A stretch of DNA of 64,000 nt from Mucilaginibacter sp. OK283 (GTDB lineage: Bacteria; Bacteroidota; Bacteroidia; Sphingobacteriales; Sphingobacteriaceae), in NCBI RefSeq assembly GCF_900110415.1, contig NZ_FODR01000006.1, positions 248,001 to 312,000 of the forward strand, read 5' to 3'. Position numbers and translations under genes: made by a program. The notes under the pieces were generated by a model. It was given only the letters and a program-made list of their open reading frames with translations. It made no database searches and was not told the DNA's origin. Every line of letters starts with the position of its first letter. The stretch's first letter is position 1. Of the stretch, positions 7,858 to 16,097 are shown piece after piece.

Positions 7858-9497
7858 TTTACCTGGTTAGTACCCTCAACAAATACGGGGGTTTCGGTTA
7901 CGTTAACAGTTAATTTACCGGCCACAGTTGCCACCTGGGTTTTTACCGCCGAAGCTAAGCCTGGTTTTAAATTGTAAATATTTGCTTTTGAGGTCCCCAA
8001 ATTAAGGATGTAAGTACCTGAGCGCCCTTTCGAGTCGGGAATAGTCAATACATACATTGCTTTTTTACCATTTACATATTTGTCAACCAAGGGGTCGCTA
8101 TTAATAGTCGATTTATAGGTGTAATGGCCCATTAATGTATTGGTTTGTAATATAAAATCGGCGGCAGGGCGGCGTTTACCGTTTTCTGACAGGCCGGCGG
8201 TGGCATACTGAACACTGCTAAATGGTTTATCATCCTGCAACTGGTAATAAAATACCCTTTTGATACTGTGCCTCATGTACAATAGCGATGTTCTTAATAT
8301 CCAATCGCCTTGCGTATCCAGGGCTGATTTATTGCCGATGTAGGCGGCTTTCTGATAACTGTATAGATTGATATCATACCCCGACTCGGTAACCCACACT
8401 TCCGGTGGTTTGCTTAATGAATTAGATAGTTTTACAAACGAATCGGCAATTTGCCCCGCCATTGAAAGTTCGGGTGCAACGCCGGTTGTTGCGCGTTCAT
8501 GCTTAAGTATGTCGCCATTATTGTTATAAAAATGGTAATTGATTATATCAAAACACAAGTTGATGCTGCCATCGGCACGGTAGCCCCGGTTAACTTTGCA
8601 CCAGTTTATCATTCGTTGTACAAAGTTAACATCGCAGCTTGCAAGGCCGCCCATTACTACCTGCATAGCCGGATCGGCTGTTTTTACACCTGCATTGGGG
8701 CCGAGTTTTCCTTTATTGCCATCATAAAAGGCCGACATGTTGGCTGCATACTCTTCTGGGCTCTGCTGCGTGGCAGGGCCTTTCCACCATTTATCGCGTT
8801 CGTTATCACATTCCATATATTTGATAAGGCCCATCCCGATTTTAACAACATTCACCTCGTCATTATTCCAGCGCGGACGGCTATCAACTTTTACCAAAGC
8901 CTTATCTATAGCGGTGTTATATCCATATCTGGCGGCAAATTGGAATGCAGTTCGTGCCTGGTCGGCGTATGACGCCGGATCGCTTTTATCCAAACCGTAT
9001 GGCGCGGGTACGTTTTCGTTGTCGCGCATCCCGGTAGGGTAGGTGGCTTCCATCCAGTTGGGGCAGTTTTTAAGATCGGCGAGTACTAAAATACCATCTT
9101 GTTTACAACGCGTATACATCAAATCGTAATCCCAGCTACCGTTGTTTGTGGGGTTATAGGTGTAGTTTCCCCTGGTATTTTCCAGCTTATTCCAGTTCAT
9201 ATAATGTCGTACCGAACTGAACGATTTAATGATAGCCATGTTGGCCTCGTAAATAGTATGGTGCTGGTTAATGTTTGCCGGGTCCTGTAAAAAATTCCAT
9301 TCGTAGGCGTTAATGCCAAACATATTTTTTAAGGCAATAGCATTGGGCTTTGCAGAGTTATCGCTAAGTATAAGTTTACTTATCTTCACGCTGTCCCTTG
9401 TATCCGCTTTTTTATCTTTTTCGGCATGGCAGTTGCCAAAAAACGATGTAACAGTAACAATGAGCATCAGGTACTTGTAATGAAATAATATATTCAT
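7854..9497 (-). CDS. Exported clan GH-A glycoside hydrolase (family uncertain)
   Basis: A 547-residue exported protein. The N-terminal segment ends FFGNCHAEKD, so it may be a lipoprotein (Cys23) or Sec-cleaved. The central region has a clan GH-A TIM-barrel pattern: an acid/base candidate at Glu233 in ECDNERDKWW and a nucleophile candidate at Glu371 in VWVTESGYD. A C-terminal beta-rich domain (from about residue 440) follows. GH39- or GH5-like families are the nearest guess; the substrate is unknown. A TAAATTTG -7 element (9528-9535) lies 30 bases upstream. Its stop overlaps that of the convergent kinase gene by four bases. Confidence 0.75.
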   Translation of the reverse strand: MNILFHYKYLMLIVTVTSFFGNCHAEKDKKADTRDSVKISKLILSDNSAKPNAIALKNMFGINAYEWNFLQDPANINQHHTIYEANMAIIKSFSSVRHYMNWNKLENTRGNYTYNPTNNGSWDYDLMYTRCKQDGILVLADLKNCPNWMEATYPTGMRDNENVPAPYGLDKSDPASYADQARTAFQFAARYGYNTAIDKALVKVDSRPRWNNDEVNVVKIGMGLIKYMECDNERDKWWKGPATQQSPEEYAANMSAFYDGNKGKLGPNAGVKTADPAMQVVMGGLASCDVNFVQRMINWCKVNRGYRADGSINLCFDIINYHFYNNNGDILKHERATTGVAPELSMAGQIADSFVKLSNSLSKPPEVWVTESGYDINLYSYQKAAYIGNKSALDTQGDWILRTSLLYMRHSIKRVFYYQLQDDKPFSSVQYATAGLSENGKRRPAADFILQTNTLMGHYTYKSTINSDPLVDKYVNGKKAMYVLTIPDSKGRSGTYILNLGTSKANIYNLKPGLASAVKTQVATVAGKLTVNVTETPVFVEGTNQVN

Positions 9498-9688
9498 CGT
9501 TTTTGTCGATTTTTTGCCGATCAGCTACAAATTTAAGTTTAAATTAATCAGAGGACAGGGGAATTGAAGTGTTTACGACCTGTGTATCTTCAAAGTTGCA
9601 TAGTTCAGCATTGTACCGGTATTTAAAAATGCAAATTATTGTTTATCAGAATATTAAAAACGCCTGGAGTGATGTTTTATCAATAGCG

Positions 9689-9728
9689 AAATAAATAAGG
9701 CCGAAAGATATTTCGGCCTTATTTATTT
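9689..9728. terminator. Perfect 18-bp hairpin terminator
   Basis: The arm AAATAAATAAGGCCGAAA (9689-9706), loop GATA and the fully complementary arm end at 9728, with A/T-rich flanks on both sides. It lies just downstream of the lipocalin-like gene on the minus strand and upstream of the glycosidase. Confidence 0.88.
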
Positions 9729-9747
9729 AAACAATTAAAATTAAGTG

Positions 9748-10209
9748 TTATTTAACTTTAACATAAGTTTCAATGATAACATGGTCTATTTTTAGGCTAT
9801 CTATTTTTTCAATGCCGGTTTGTATAAGCGTATCACCTTTAAATTGAACGGTAAATTTAAAATCCCTGTTTTCCCAATCACGGGCATCACAATAGGCCAG
9901 GTGTTCGGCATAATCATTCCCGGCAAGGGTATAAGTACCGCTACCCGAACTATAAACAGGCTTGGCGGTTTTGCCGTGCGCCAAATCATGAGTAAAGAAG
10001 GCGAAATTAGTTGCATTAAAAATTTTGACCATTTCTTCATCTTTTGATGGGGTAGTTGTCACGGTATCGCCTTTTGTAATGGCTTTGCTGTTGATCAAAT
10101 GCCAGGTGCCAATTAAAGGCTGATCTGGTTTTGGATCAGCTTTGGTCTCTTTTTGCTTACATGATGATAGTACAGCTGCGCAGATTAATACGGTATAATA
10201 AAGCTTCAT
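9748..10209 (-). CDS. Lipocalin-like lipoprotein of unknown function
   Basis: A 153-residue lipoprotein beginning MKLYYTVLICAAVLSSC (lipobox LSSC, Cys17). An in-frame ATG 21 bases upstream would add a non-hydrophobic MCKPTII, so the later start is preferred. The mature part starts LIGTWHLINSKAIT, a lipocalin-type opening GTW, and continues with alternating strands compatible with a small beta-barrel; no ligand is predicted. It stands alone, with a terminator on each side (9689-9728 downstream, 10252-10283 upstream). Confidence 0.78.
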   Translation of the reverse strand: MKLYYTVLICAAVLSSCKQKETKADPKPDQPLIGTWHLINSKAITKGDTVTTTPSKDEEMVKIFNATNFAFFTHDLAHGKTAKPVYSSGSGTYTLAGNDYAEHLAYCDARDWENRDFKFTVQFKGDTLIQTGIEKIDSLKIDHVIIETYVKVK

Positions 10210-10251
10210 AATAATGGTTGGTTTGCACAATATTACTATTAAATGCCGAAC

Positions 10252-10283
10252 AAAAAAAGCAGCTTACATTACTGTTCGCTGCT
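10252..10283 (-). terminator. Rho-independent terminator after the NtrC-type regulator
   Basis: On the minus strand AGCAGC, a 14-base loop and GCTGCT are followed by seven Ts. It lies 22 bases past the regulator's stop codon. The short stem makes it a moderate call. Confidence 0.6.
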
Positions 10284-10304
10284 CAAAAAACATTGTTTAT
10301 TTTG

Positions 10305-11684
10305 TTATTCTCCACGTTTTAAGCCAAACTTCTCGATCTTACTGTACAGGTGGCTACGCTGAATATCAATATCATCGGCAGTTTTTGATACGTTCCAATT
10401 GTTTTTTTCCAACTTGAATTTAATGTATTCCCGCTCGGCAAAATCCTTATACTCCTGGAAGTTATTGAACTGGTCGAAATCTGTTTGTGGTGCTGCATGG
10501 CTATCTGCTACTGCCGCTACCGGCGCCGTTGGATTGGCAAATGCCCTTACATCATTGTCTGTAATGGTTTTATCGCTCAAAATAATCAAACGCTCAACCA
10601 TGTTTCGCAACTCACGAATGTTTCCTGTCCATGGTAATGCTTTAAGGGCATCAAGGGCCGCGTCTGATATCTTTTTAACCGGCATACCGTATTCATTACA
10701 TATCTCATCAAGAAAACTTTGGGTAAGCAATGGAATATCGTCCTTCCTGTCAACCAATGGAGGTACGTGGATTAATATAACGCTAAGACGATGGTAAAGG
10801 TCCATACGGAAGTTGCCGGCTTCAATCTCCTTGAGCAAGTCTTTATTAGTCGCTGCTACAACGCGTACATCAACATCAATTTCTTTTTCCCCGCCTACAC
10901 GCGTAATCTTACTTTCCTGCAGGGCGCGCAATACCTTTGCCTGGGCAGATTGGCTCATGTCGCCTATTTCATCAAGGAAAAGCGTGCCACCGTTAGCCGA
11001 TTCAAATTTGCCAATACGTTGTTTTATAGCCGACGTAAATGAGCCTTTCTCGTGCCCAAACAATTCGCTTTCAATTAATTCAGAGGGGATGGCGGCGCAG
11101 TTAACCTCAATAATGGGCGCATTTGAGCGGTGCGATTTTTCATGCAGCCAGCGGGCCACTAATTCTTTACCGCTGCCGTTTGCGCCGGTAACCAGTACGC
11201 GGGCGTCTGTTGGGGCAACACGATCAATAGTTTCTTTTATTTTAAGTATGGCCTGGGAATTACCTAATATAGGGCGAACCTTGGATACTTTCCGTTTTAA
11301 TACTTTGGCTTCTACAACCAAACTTCCACGGTCGAGCGCGTTACGTACAGTTATAAGCAGGCGGTTTAAATCAGGTGGTTTCGATATAAAATCAAAGGCG
11401 CCTTTTTTGCTGGCTTCAACGGCAGTTTCAACGGTGCCGTGACCGCTTATCATGATGAACGGTAAATCGGGTTTCAGCGCCAAACCTTCGGTAAGCACTT
11501 CCATGCCATCCATCCGGTTCATTTTTATATCGCAAAGTACCAGGTCAAAATCTTTCTTTTCAATTAATTGCAGGCCGTCAATACCGTTATCTACGTCCTC
11601 AACCTCATAATCTTCATACTCCAGAATTTCCCGCAAAGTACTGCGTATTGCCCGTTCATCATCAATAATTAAAATTTTTGCCAT
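10305..11684 (-). CDS. NtrC-family sigma-54-dependent response regulator
   Basis: A 459-residue cytoplasmic transcription factor. The receiver domain (1-120) has Asp9/Asp10 and phospho-acceptor Asp52. The AAA+ domain (about 140-375) has Walker A GANGSGKE, Walker B GGTLFLDEIGDM and the arginine-finger region. A Fis-type HTH closes the protein (NVSKTADDIDIQRSHLYSKI). The sigma-54 contact loop, normally GAFTGA, reads GSFTSA here. No partner kinase is adjacent; the nearest are the TPR kinases at 16-20 kb. A TTTG-N18-TATATTAG promoter lies at 11721-11750. Confidence 0.92.
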   Translation of the reverse strand: MAKILIIDDERAIRSTLREILEYEDYEVEDVDNGIDGLQLIEKKDFDLVLCDIKMNRMDGMEVLTEGLALKPDLPFIMISGHGTVETAVEASKKGAFDFISKPPDLNRLLITVRNALDRGSLVVEAKVLKRKVSKVRPILGNSQAILKIKETIDRVAPTDARVLVTGANGSGKELVARWLHEKSHRSNAPIIEVNCAAIPSELIESELFGHEKGSFTSAIKQRIGKFESANGGTLFLDEIGDMSQSAQAKVLRALQESKITRVGGEKEIDVDVRVVAATNKDLLKEIEAGNFRMDLYHRLSVILIHVPPLVDRKDDIPLLTQSFLDEICNEYGMPVKKISDAALDALKALPWTGNIRELRNMVERLIILSDKTITDNDVRAFANPTAPVAAVADSHAAPQTDFDQFNNFQEYKDFAEREYIKFKLEKNNWNVSKTADDIDIQRSHLYSKIEKFGLKRGE

Positions 11685-11720
11685 GTTTTATATATGTAAT
11701 AGGTTGTAATTGTTCTGTCG

Positions 11721-11750
11721 CTAATATATCGTTTTGTATAGAAAAACAAA
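11721..11750 (-). promoter_or_regulatory. Promoter of the NtrC-type regulator
   Basis: On the minus strand TTTG, an 18-base spacer and TATATTAG fit the Bacteroidota -33/-7 consensus with one mismatch, giving a leader of about 30 bases. Confidence 0.5.
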
Positions 11751-11772
11751 CACTTTTGCTTGTAAACAAAAA

Positions 11773-11802
11773 TAACCCCTTCCTGTTTGCAGGAAAGGGT
11801 TA
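11773..11802 (-). terminator. Terminator of rnpB
   Basis: On the minus strand AACCCTTTCCTG pairs with CAGGAAGGGGTT around a CAAA loop, followed by ATTTTTG. It lies about 10 bases beyond the 3' end of the RNase P RNA. Confidence 0.82.
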
Positions 11803-11812
11803 TATAATTCAG

Positions 11813-12193
11813 CAGCAAACCTGTAAGCCGGGTTCTGTATTGCCCCTAAAGGCAACTTCTATCATTAATCTGGCCCTGCCATTGCTGACAGGTTTAAACA
11901 ACCTACCCATCTTAACGTCGCCAACAAGTTGGCGAGCGGGAGCGAGCAGCCCCACTTTCAAGACCTATTTGGTTTTTCAACTCCTGAGGTTTACCGTCAT
12001 CTCCGGTCGCCCGGAAAAGCCGTGAGCTCTTACCTCACGTTTTCACCCTTACCCCGGTTTGCACCGTGGCGGTATTTTCTCTGTGGCACTTTGCTGTCGC
12101 CGGCTGCCGGCGCCTTCCCGTTAGGAAGCAGGATGCTCTGTGTTGCCCGGACTTTCCTCCGCTAATAAATTAGCAGCGATAGAACGTTTTGCA
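11813..12193 (-). ncRNA. rnpB: RNase P RNA, bacterial type A
   Basis: The catalytic RNA that matures tRNA 5' ends. On the minus strand the 5' region holds the universal GAGGAAAGTCCGGGC followed by the AACACAGAGCATCC context (around 12120-12165). The 3' region holds ACAGAACCCGGCTTACAG (around 11820-11845), which pairs with it. GCAAAAC at the 5' end and GTTTGC at the 3' end can form helix P1, which sets the approximate boundaries. Open frames on the plus strand across this gene are spurious. Termini are estimated to within about 10 bases. Confidence 0.95.
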
Positions 12194-12213
12194 GGCGTAA
12201 AGGTAGCAGTTTT

Positions 12214-12245
12214 AGTTCATAGTTGATGGTTCATAGTTCATAGTC
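12214..12245. repeat. Single-arm heptamer repeat (AGTTCAT)n
   Basis: AGTTCAT, AGTTGAT, GGTTCAT and AGTTCAT run in tandem just upstream of the rnpB 5' end and before the cytochrome gene's stop. No complementary arm is found nearby, unlike most related elements in this window. Confidence 0.65.
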
Positions 12246-12288
12246 TGACCAGGAATCTATTGTTTAGCTAACGTGCAGAGCCAATTAT

Positions 12289-12705
12289 CTATTTACATTT
12301 CTCCAAATCGCCCTGCACTTGTTGCAGGTTTATAGTGCCTAATTTATTGCCGAATGAGTTGGTAACATAAGTAAGTACCTTGGCAATTTCAATGGGGGCA
12401 AGGCTATCAGCAGGCATTTCTCCATCAAAAGTTTTGTTATTGATATTAATTTGTCCCTTAAGCCCATTTTTAAGGAAGCAGGCCAAAGCGTTTTTGTTCT
12501 TTTTAAGATAGCCTGAATCTGTAAGCGGTGGTATCAGTGCCTGCAAACCCTCGCCTTTGGTGCCGTGGCAGTTTGCGCAGCGGGTAAGGTAAATGACGCT
12601 GCCACCAGAGTAATAGCGGTTAAATTCAAGCTGCCCATCGTTCTGGCATGAAAAAAAAATGACTATCAACAGTAATAAAATACCCCCTGTTACTTTGAAT
12701 TTCAT
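12289..12705 (-). CDS. Lipid-anchored c-type cytochrome
   Basis: A 138-residue lipoprotein (lipobox FFSC, Cys20) with one class I cytochrome c domain. The haem site is CANCH (Cys43, Cys46, His47) and the likely axial methionine is Met97 in GEMPAD. It should carry electrons on the outer face of the inner membrane. The start codon overlaps the stop of the SCO gene by four bases (ATGA), so the two are translationally coupled. The SCO pairing suggests a link to haem-copper oxidase assembly or electron supply, although no oxidase subunit is in the window. Confidence 0.88.
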   Translation of the reverse strand: MKFKVTGGILLLLIVIFFSCQNDGQLEFNRYYSGGSVIYLTRCANCHGTKGEGLQALIPPLTDSGYLKKNKNALACFLKNGLKGQININNKTFDGEMPADSLAPIEIAKVLTYVTNSFGNKLGTINLQQVQGDLEKCK

Positions 12706-13346
12706 TTGGCTGCGGCTTGGTCTGGTTCGGCCTTTAGTATTTTGATGTCGGCTATCATTTTATCCACTTCTTTGGGGTCGGTACCTTCGTACGTTCCGCG
12801 GATGCGTTTTTGTTTGTCTATCAATATAAAAAAACCATCATGTATATATTGCCCGGCGGGATTTTTTTCCTGTACTGTTTGCAGGTAGCTTTTGGCTATA
12901 GTATAAGTGCTGCCTTTATCGCCATGCAAAAGCCACCAGTTGTTACCACTAAGCCCCATTTTATCGGCATAGCGCTTAAGTACCTGAACGGTATCATATT
13001 TAGGGTCGATGGTGTGTGATATGATCCGGAAATTATCGTCGGCCTTAAACTCCTTATAAACATTGAGCATGTTGCGGTGCATTACCGGGCAGATAGAAGG
13101 GCAGGTGGTAAAAAAGAAATCGGCCACATATATTTTACCATCGAGGCTTTTTTGTGTTATAGTATCGCCATACTGGTTTACAAATTTAAAATCGGGAATA
13201 GTGGCGTAGGCCGTATCCACAACCGATTTTCCATCCACCGTTTTAGTAACAGGCTCGCGGTTGCCTAAAATAGGCAGTTTGCTTTGTTTATTGTTACAGG
13301 CATTTAACACCGATAATACGATAACGCCCAAAATTAATTTGCGCAT
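12702..13346 (-). CDS. SCO1/SenC family copper chaperone lipoprotein
   Basis: A 214-residue thioredoxin-fold lipoprotein (lipobox LNAC, Cys17). The copper ligands are CPSIC (Cys82, Cys86) in FFFTTCPSICPVMH and a distal histidine in ISHTIDP. SCO proteins insert copper into, or reduce, the CuA site of cytochrome oxidase on the periplasmic side. It sits between a small lipoprotein gene (no spacer) and the cytochrome c gene (4-base overlap), forming a compact three-gene operon. Confidence 0.92.
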   Translation of the reverse strand: MRKLILGVIVLSVLNACNNKQSKLPILGNREPVTKTVDGKSVVDTAYATIPDFKFVNQYGDTITQKSLDGKIYVADFFFTTCPSICPVMHRNMLNVYKEFKADDNFRIISHTIDPKYDTVQVLKRYADKMGLSGNNWWLLHGDKGSTYTIAKSYLQTVQEKNPAGQYIHDGFFILIDKQKRIRGTYEGTDPKEVDKMIADIKILKAEPDQAAAK

Positions 13347-13748
13347 TTATTTTTTATTTGGAGTAAGATATTTGTCAGATTCGGTTATCGCATTGCTGAT
13401 TTGAACGTCAATAGCCGCGATTTTCTTTTTTTGATCGCGCAGGTAGTCGATGATTTCCTGGTGCGATTTACCTTTGTTTTCCACGTCAAACTTGTGCATC
13501 CAATCGCTCATGGCGCCATCTGCGTCATCAACCAGCTTAAGGCAAACTTTTGCCGAATCGTTAATGTTAGCTACGTTTTTAACCAGGCTATCCAGCAACA
13601 TTTTGTTTTTCATCAGGTGCTCGTCATTAGCCATTACCTTGTCGTGCACGGCAATAACGCTATCCAGTAGCAATTTTTCCTGTTTTTTATTGTCGGCACA
13701 TCCCGATAAAATGGCAAGGCTTAATACAATCCCGATATACTTTTTCAT
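13347..13748 (-). CDS. Small coiled-coil lipoprotein, first gene of the SCO operon
   Basis: A 133-residue lipoprotein beginning MKKYIGIVLSLAILSGC (lipobox LSGC). The longer in-frame start adds a non-signal MPIQNAT and is rejected. The mature part is almost entirely helical and charged, with heptad-like leucines (KLLLDSVIAVHDKVMANDEHLM), resembling short Bacteroidota lipoproteins often labelled viral A-type inclusion protein. It has no catalytic motif. There is no spacer between its stop and the SCO start, so it belongs to the copper/cytochrome operon; a scaffold or metal-related role is inference only. Confidence 0.8.
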   Translation of the reverse strand: MKKYIGIVLSLAILSGCADNKKQEKLLLDSVIAVHDKVMANDEHLMKNKMLLDSLVKNVANINDSAKVCLKLVDDADGAMSDWMHKFDVENKGKSHQEIIDYLRDQKKKIAAIDVQISNAITESDKYLTPNKK

Positions 13749-13793
13749 GGTTGCGTTTTGTATTGGCAAATATTGTAAATAAAGCTATTAATG

Positions 13794-14261
13794 TTAACTA
13801 TTTAGTTGCCTTAAATAATAAACATAGTCGGTAATGGGTAAAGCTTCGGTGCCGGTAAGTTTCAACTGCTGGCCGGCCTGGGCCCTGGTATGTGTGCCAT
13901 GATTTATTACATGTGTAAGAATATCGCTTACAGAAGTTTGATTACTGCCCAATGCGTTTTGGTATATGATAACTCTGTTCAAATCGTCTTCGGTAATTCG
14001 TTCCAGGAAGCCAAGCCACTCTTCATTATATTCGTTTACCAGGTGGGTACAATGCTCAATGGTATACTCTTTGGGCCATAATTCGGCATTGGGATAAGGT
14101 TCCACATCATTTACCCTATCCAGCCAACGCCGTTCGGCAGCAAGCAAATGCGACATCAACTTTATAGGGCCCCTGGGATTGCCTGCTTCTGCAATTGCTT
14201 TTAATAAAGCATGGTTAGCGAAGTGGCCGTATTTGAACATTTTTATAAAATAGCTTTTCAT
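13794..14261 (-). CDS. DinB/YfiT-like four-helix-bundle protein
   Basis: A 155-residue cytoplasmic protein of the DinB superfamily: MFKYGHFANHALLKAI near the N-terminus, then a metal-binding histidine in SHLLAAERRW and the HVINHGTHTRAQ motif near the C-terminus, the typical three-histidine arrangement. Family members are metal-dependent thiol transferases or of unknown activity. The start MKSYFIK is preferred over an upstream ATG that lies in repeat DNA. A second, divergent DinB protein is at 60190. Confidence 0.85.
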   Translation of the reverse strand: MKSYFIKMFKYGHFANHALLKAIAEAGNPRGPIKLMSHLLAAERRWLDRVNDVEPYPNAELWPKEYTIEHCTHLVNEYNEEWLGFLERITEDDLNRVIIYQNALGSNQTSVSDILTHVINHGTHTRAQAGQQLKLTGTEALPITDYVYYLRQLNS

Positions 14262-14263
14262 AT

Positions 14264-14466
14264 AACACGAATTTATAAACACGAATGTCTCGAATTGAAT
14301 CGAATTTCACGAATTGAATGGACACGAATGTCTCCAATTGAGTTGAATTTCACTGATTAGGGTGGTTAACGCAGATAAAAAGTTGGTTAAATAATAAACT
14401 ATGCCTTTATAGTTCGTGGAATTGGCCTTAATTCGGGATATTCGTGTTAGTGAAATTCGTGTTTAA
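14264..14466. repeat. CACGAATT-rich tandem and inverted repeat
   Basis: A 43-base unit starting ACACGAATGTCTC is present twice in direct order (14279-14321 and 14322-14365) with strong similarity. A facing arm at 14411-14466 contains TTCGTG, ATTCGTG and GAAATTCGTG, complementary to the CACGAAT motifs of the left arm. The same motif reappears at 38272-38541. It fills most of the gap between the DinB gene and the beta-glucosidase. Confidence 0.65.
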
Positions 14467-14538
14467 CAATTTGATAATACAGTTGTTACAATTATGTTAT
14501 ATCCCCATGGTACCTTTAGATAATTAAACAACAAGGTT

Positions 14539-14628
14539 ATGAAATTTATCAATGTGTTTTCAAGGCTCATTAGTGGTATAAGGGAGTGGATGATGTTAAA
14601 AAGCATGAAATCATCCTTCATCCATTAA
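14539..14628 (+). CDS. Possible 29-residue small ORF
   Basis: An ATG-to-TAA frame encodes a short, basic, partly amphipathic peptide beginning MKFINVFSRLISGIREW. It lies 65 bases before the beta-glucosidase gene on the same strand. There is no family match I can name; it could be a leader peptide or chance. Confidence 0.25.
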   Translation: MKFINVFSRLISGIREWMMLKSMKSSFIH

Positions 14629-14693
14629 TAATAAAACTTTATACCCCGGTTTCGTAAATAATATTGCAATTTTGGACCCTCGTAGTCCATTTA

Positions 14694-16097
14694 ATGAAAT
14701 TCACTCCACAGCATACTGCTCTGAACAGAGAACTTTTTGGTCCCGATTTTAATTGGGGCGTATCTACTGCTGCATTCCAGATTGAGGGTGCTCATGATGC
14801 CGATGGCAAGGGCGAATCTGTTTGGGACAATTTTACAACGAAAAAAGGTAAAATATTAAATGACGATCATGCCCGTACCGCCTGCGATTTTTACAACAGG
14901 TACCAGGAGGACATCGATCTTATTAAAAAATTAAATATTCCTAATTTCCGGTTCTCGATATCGTGGACACGTTTGTTACCCAATGGTACGGGTGCAGTTA
15001 ACCAGGCTGGTATTGATTATTACAACCGCATTATTGATTATTGCCTCGAGCAAGGGGTAGAACCCTGGGTAACTATTTACCACTGGGATTTGCCATTAGT
15101 GCTTGAGCAAAAAGGAGGGTGGGCCAATCGTGATGTTATTACCTGGTTTAGTGAATTTACCACCTTATGTGCGCAAAACTTTGGCGACAGGGTAAAACAT
15201 TGGATGGTAATGAACGAACCGGTGGTTTTTACAGGCGCCGGTTATTTTTTTGGTATCCATGCTCCGGGACGTAGTGGTATCAGGAGTTTTACATCGGTAA
15301 TTCACCATGTTGTTTTAAGCATAGTTGCAGGGGCAAAAATATTGCGTAAACTGGTACCCAATTCGCAAATTGGCAACACATTTTCTTGTTCGCAGGTTGA
15401 GCCTTTAACCAATAAGCCGCGCGATGTGGCAGCAGCTGTTCGGGTTGATGCCCTGATAAACCGCCTTTTTATCGAGCCGCTTTTAGGAATGGGCTACCCG
15501 ATTAAAGATTTACCCGCTTTAAAGGGAATACAAAAATACATTTTGCCGGGCGATGAGGACAACATGAAGTTTGATTTCGATTTTATCGGAGTGCAAAATT
15601 ATACCCGCGAGATTGTTCAATATTCCTTTTTTACGCCTTACGTAAACGCACGCATTGTTAAAGCCGAAAACCGCAAGGTTGAATTAACAGCAATGCGCTG
15701 GGAAATTCATCCCCCGGCTATTTATCATATGATAAAAAAGTTTGCCGCTTATCCGCAAATAAAGAACATCATTATTACTGAAAACGGCTCGGCCTTTCCT
15801 GACGAGGTTACCGACGGCGAAGTAAACGATCCCAAGCGCCTCCAATACCTGCAGGATTATTTGAGCCAGGTTTTAAAAGCAAAAAATGAAGGCAGTAATG
15901 TTAACGGCTATTTTGTTTGGACACTTACCGATAATTTTGAATGGGCCGAAGGATATCACCCGCGGTTTGGTTTAGTCCACGTAGACCATACTACGCAAAA
16001 ACGGATTATAAAGGCATCGGGTAAATGGTTCGCGGAGTTTTTAAAAAAGCCCGTTAAACACGAAGAGTTTACTTTGGAAGCGAGAAGTAGAATGTAG
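14694..16097 (+). CDS. GH1 beta-glucosidase
   Basis: A 467-residue retaining beta-glycosidase of family GH1. The N-terminal motif FNWGVSTAAFQIEGAHDADGKG is followed by the acid/base Glu165 in VMNEPVVF and the nucleophile Glu353 in IIITENGSAF. The glucose-binding C-terminal motif FVWTLTDNFEWAEGY is present. No signal peptide is seen, so it probably cleaves imported disaccharides in the cytoplasm. A start at 14664 would add MQFWTLVVHL and overlap a promoter-like CAATTTTG (14667-14674); ATG 14694 (MKFTPQ) is preferred. Its 3' end overlaps the convergent sensor-kinase gene by 29 bases. Confidence 0.95.
   Translation: MKFTPQHTALNRELFGPDFNWGVSTAAFQIEGAHDADGKGESVWDNFTTKKGKILNDDHARTACDFYNRYQEDIDLIKKLNIPNFRFSISWTRLLPNGTGAVNQAGIDYYNRIIDYCLEQGVEPWVTIYHWDLPLVLEQKGGWANRDVITWFSEFTTLCAQNFGDRVKHWMVMNEPVVFTGAGYFFGIHAPGRSGIRSFTSVIHHVVLSIVAGAKILRKLVPNSQIGNTFSCSQVEPLTNKPRDVAAAVRVDALINRLFIEPLLGMGYPIKDLPALKGIQKYILPGDEDNMKFDFDFIGVQNYTREIVQYSFFTPYVNARIVKAENRKVELTAMRWEIHPPAIYHMIKKFAAYPQIKNIIITENGSAFPDEVTDGEVNDPKRLQYLQDYLSQVLKAKNEGSNVNGYFVWTLTDNFEWAEGYHPRFGLVHVDHTTQKRIIKASGKWFAEFLKKPVKHEEFTLEARSRM

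Noticed and set aside
11678-12165. Two open frames on the plus strand across the RNase P gene
   Set aside because: They lie antisense to the conserved rnpB core and have no family features; the RNA explains the sequence.
14664-14693. Upstream start for the beta-glucosidase adding ten residues
   Set aside because: The added residues are not part of the GH1 fold and overlap a promoter-like CAATTTTG sequence.
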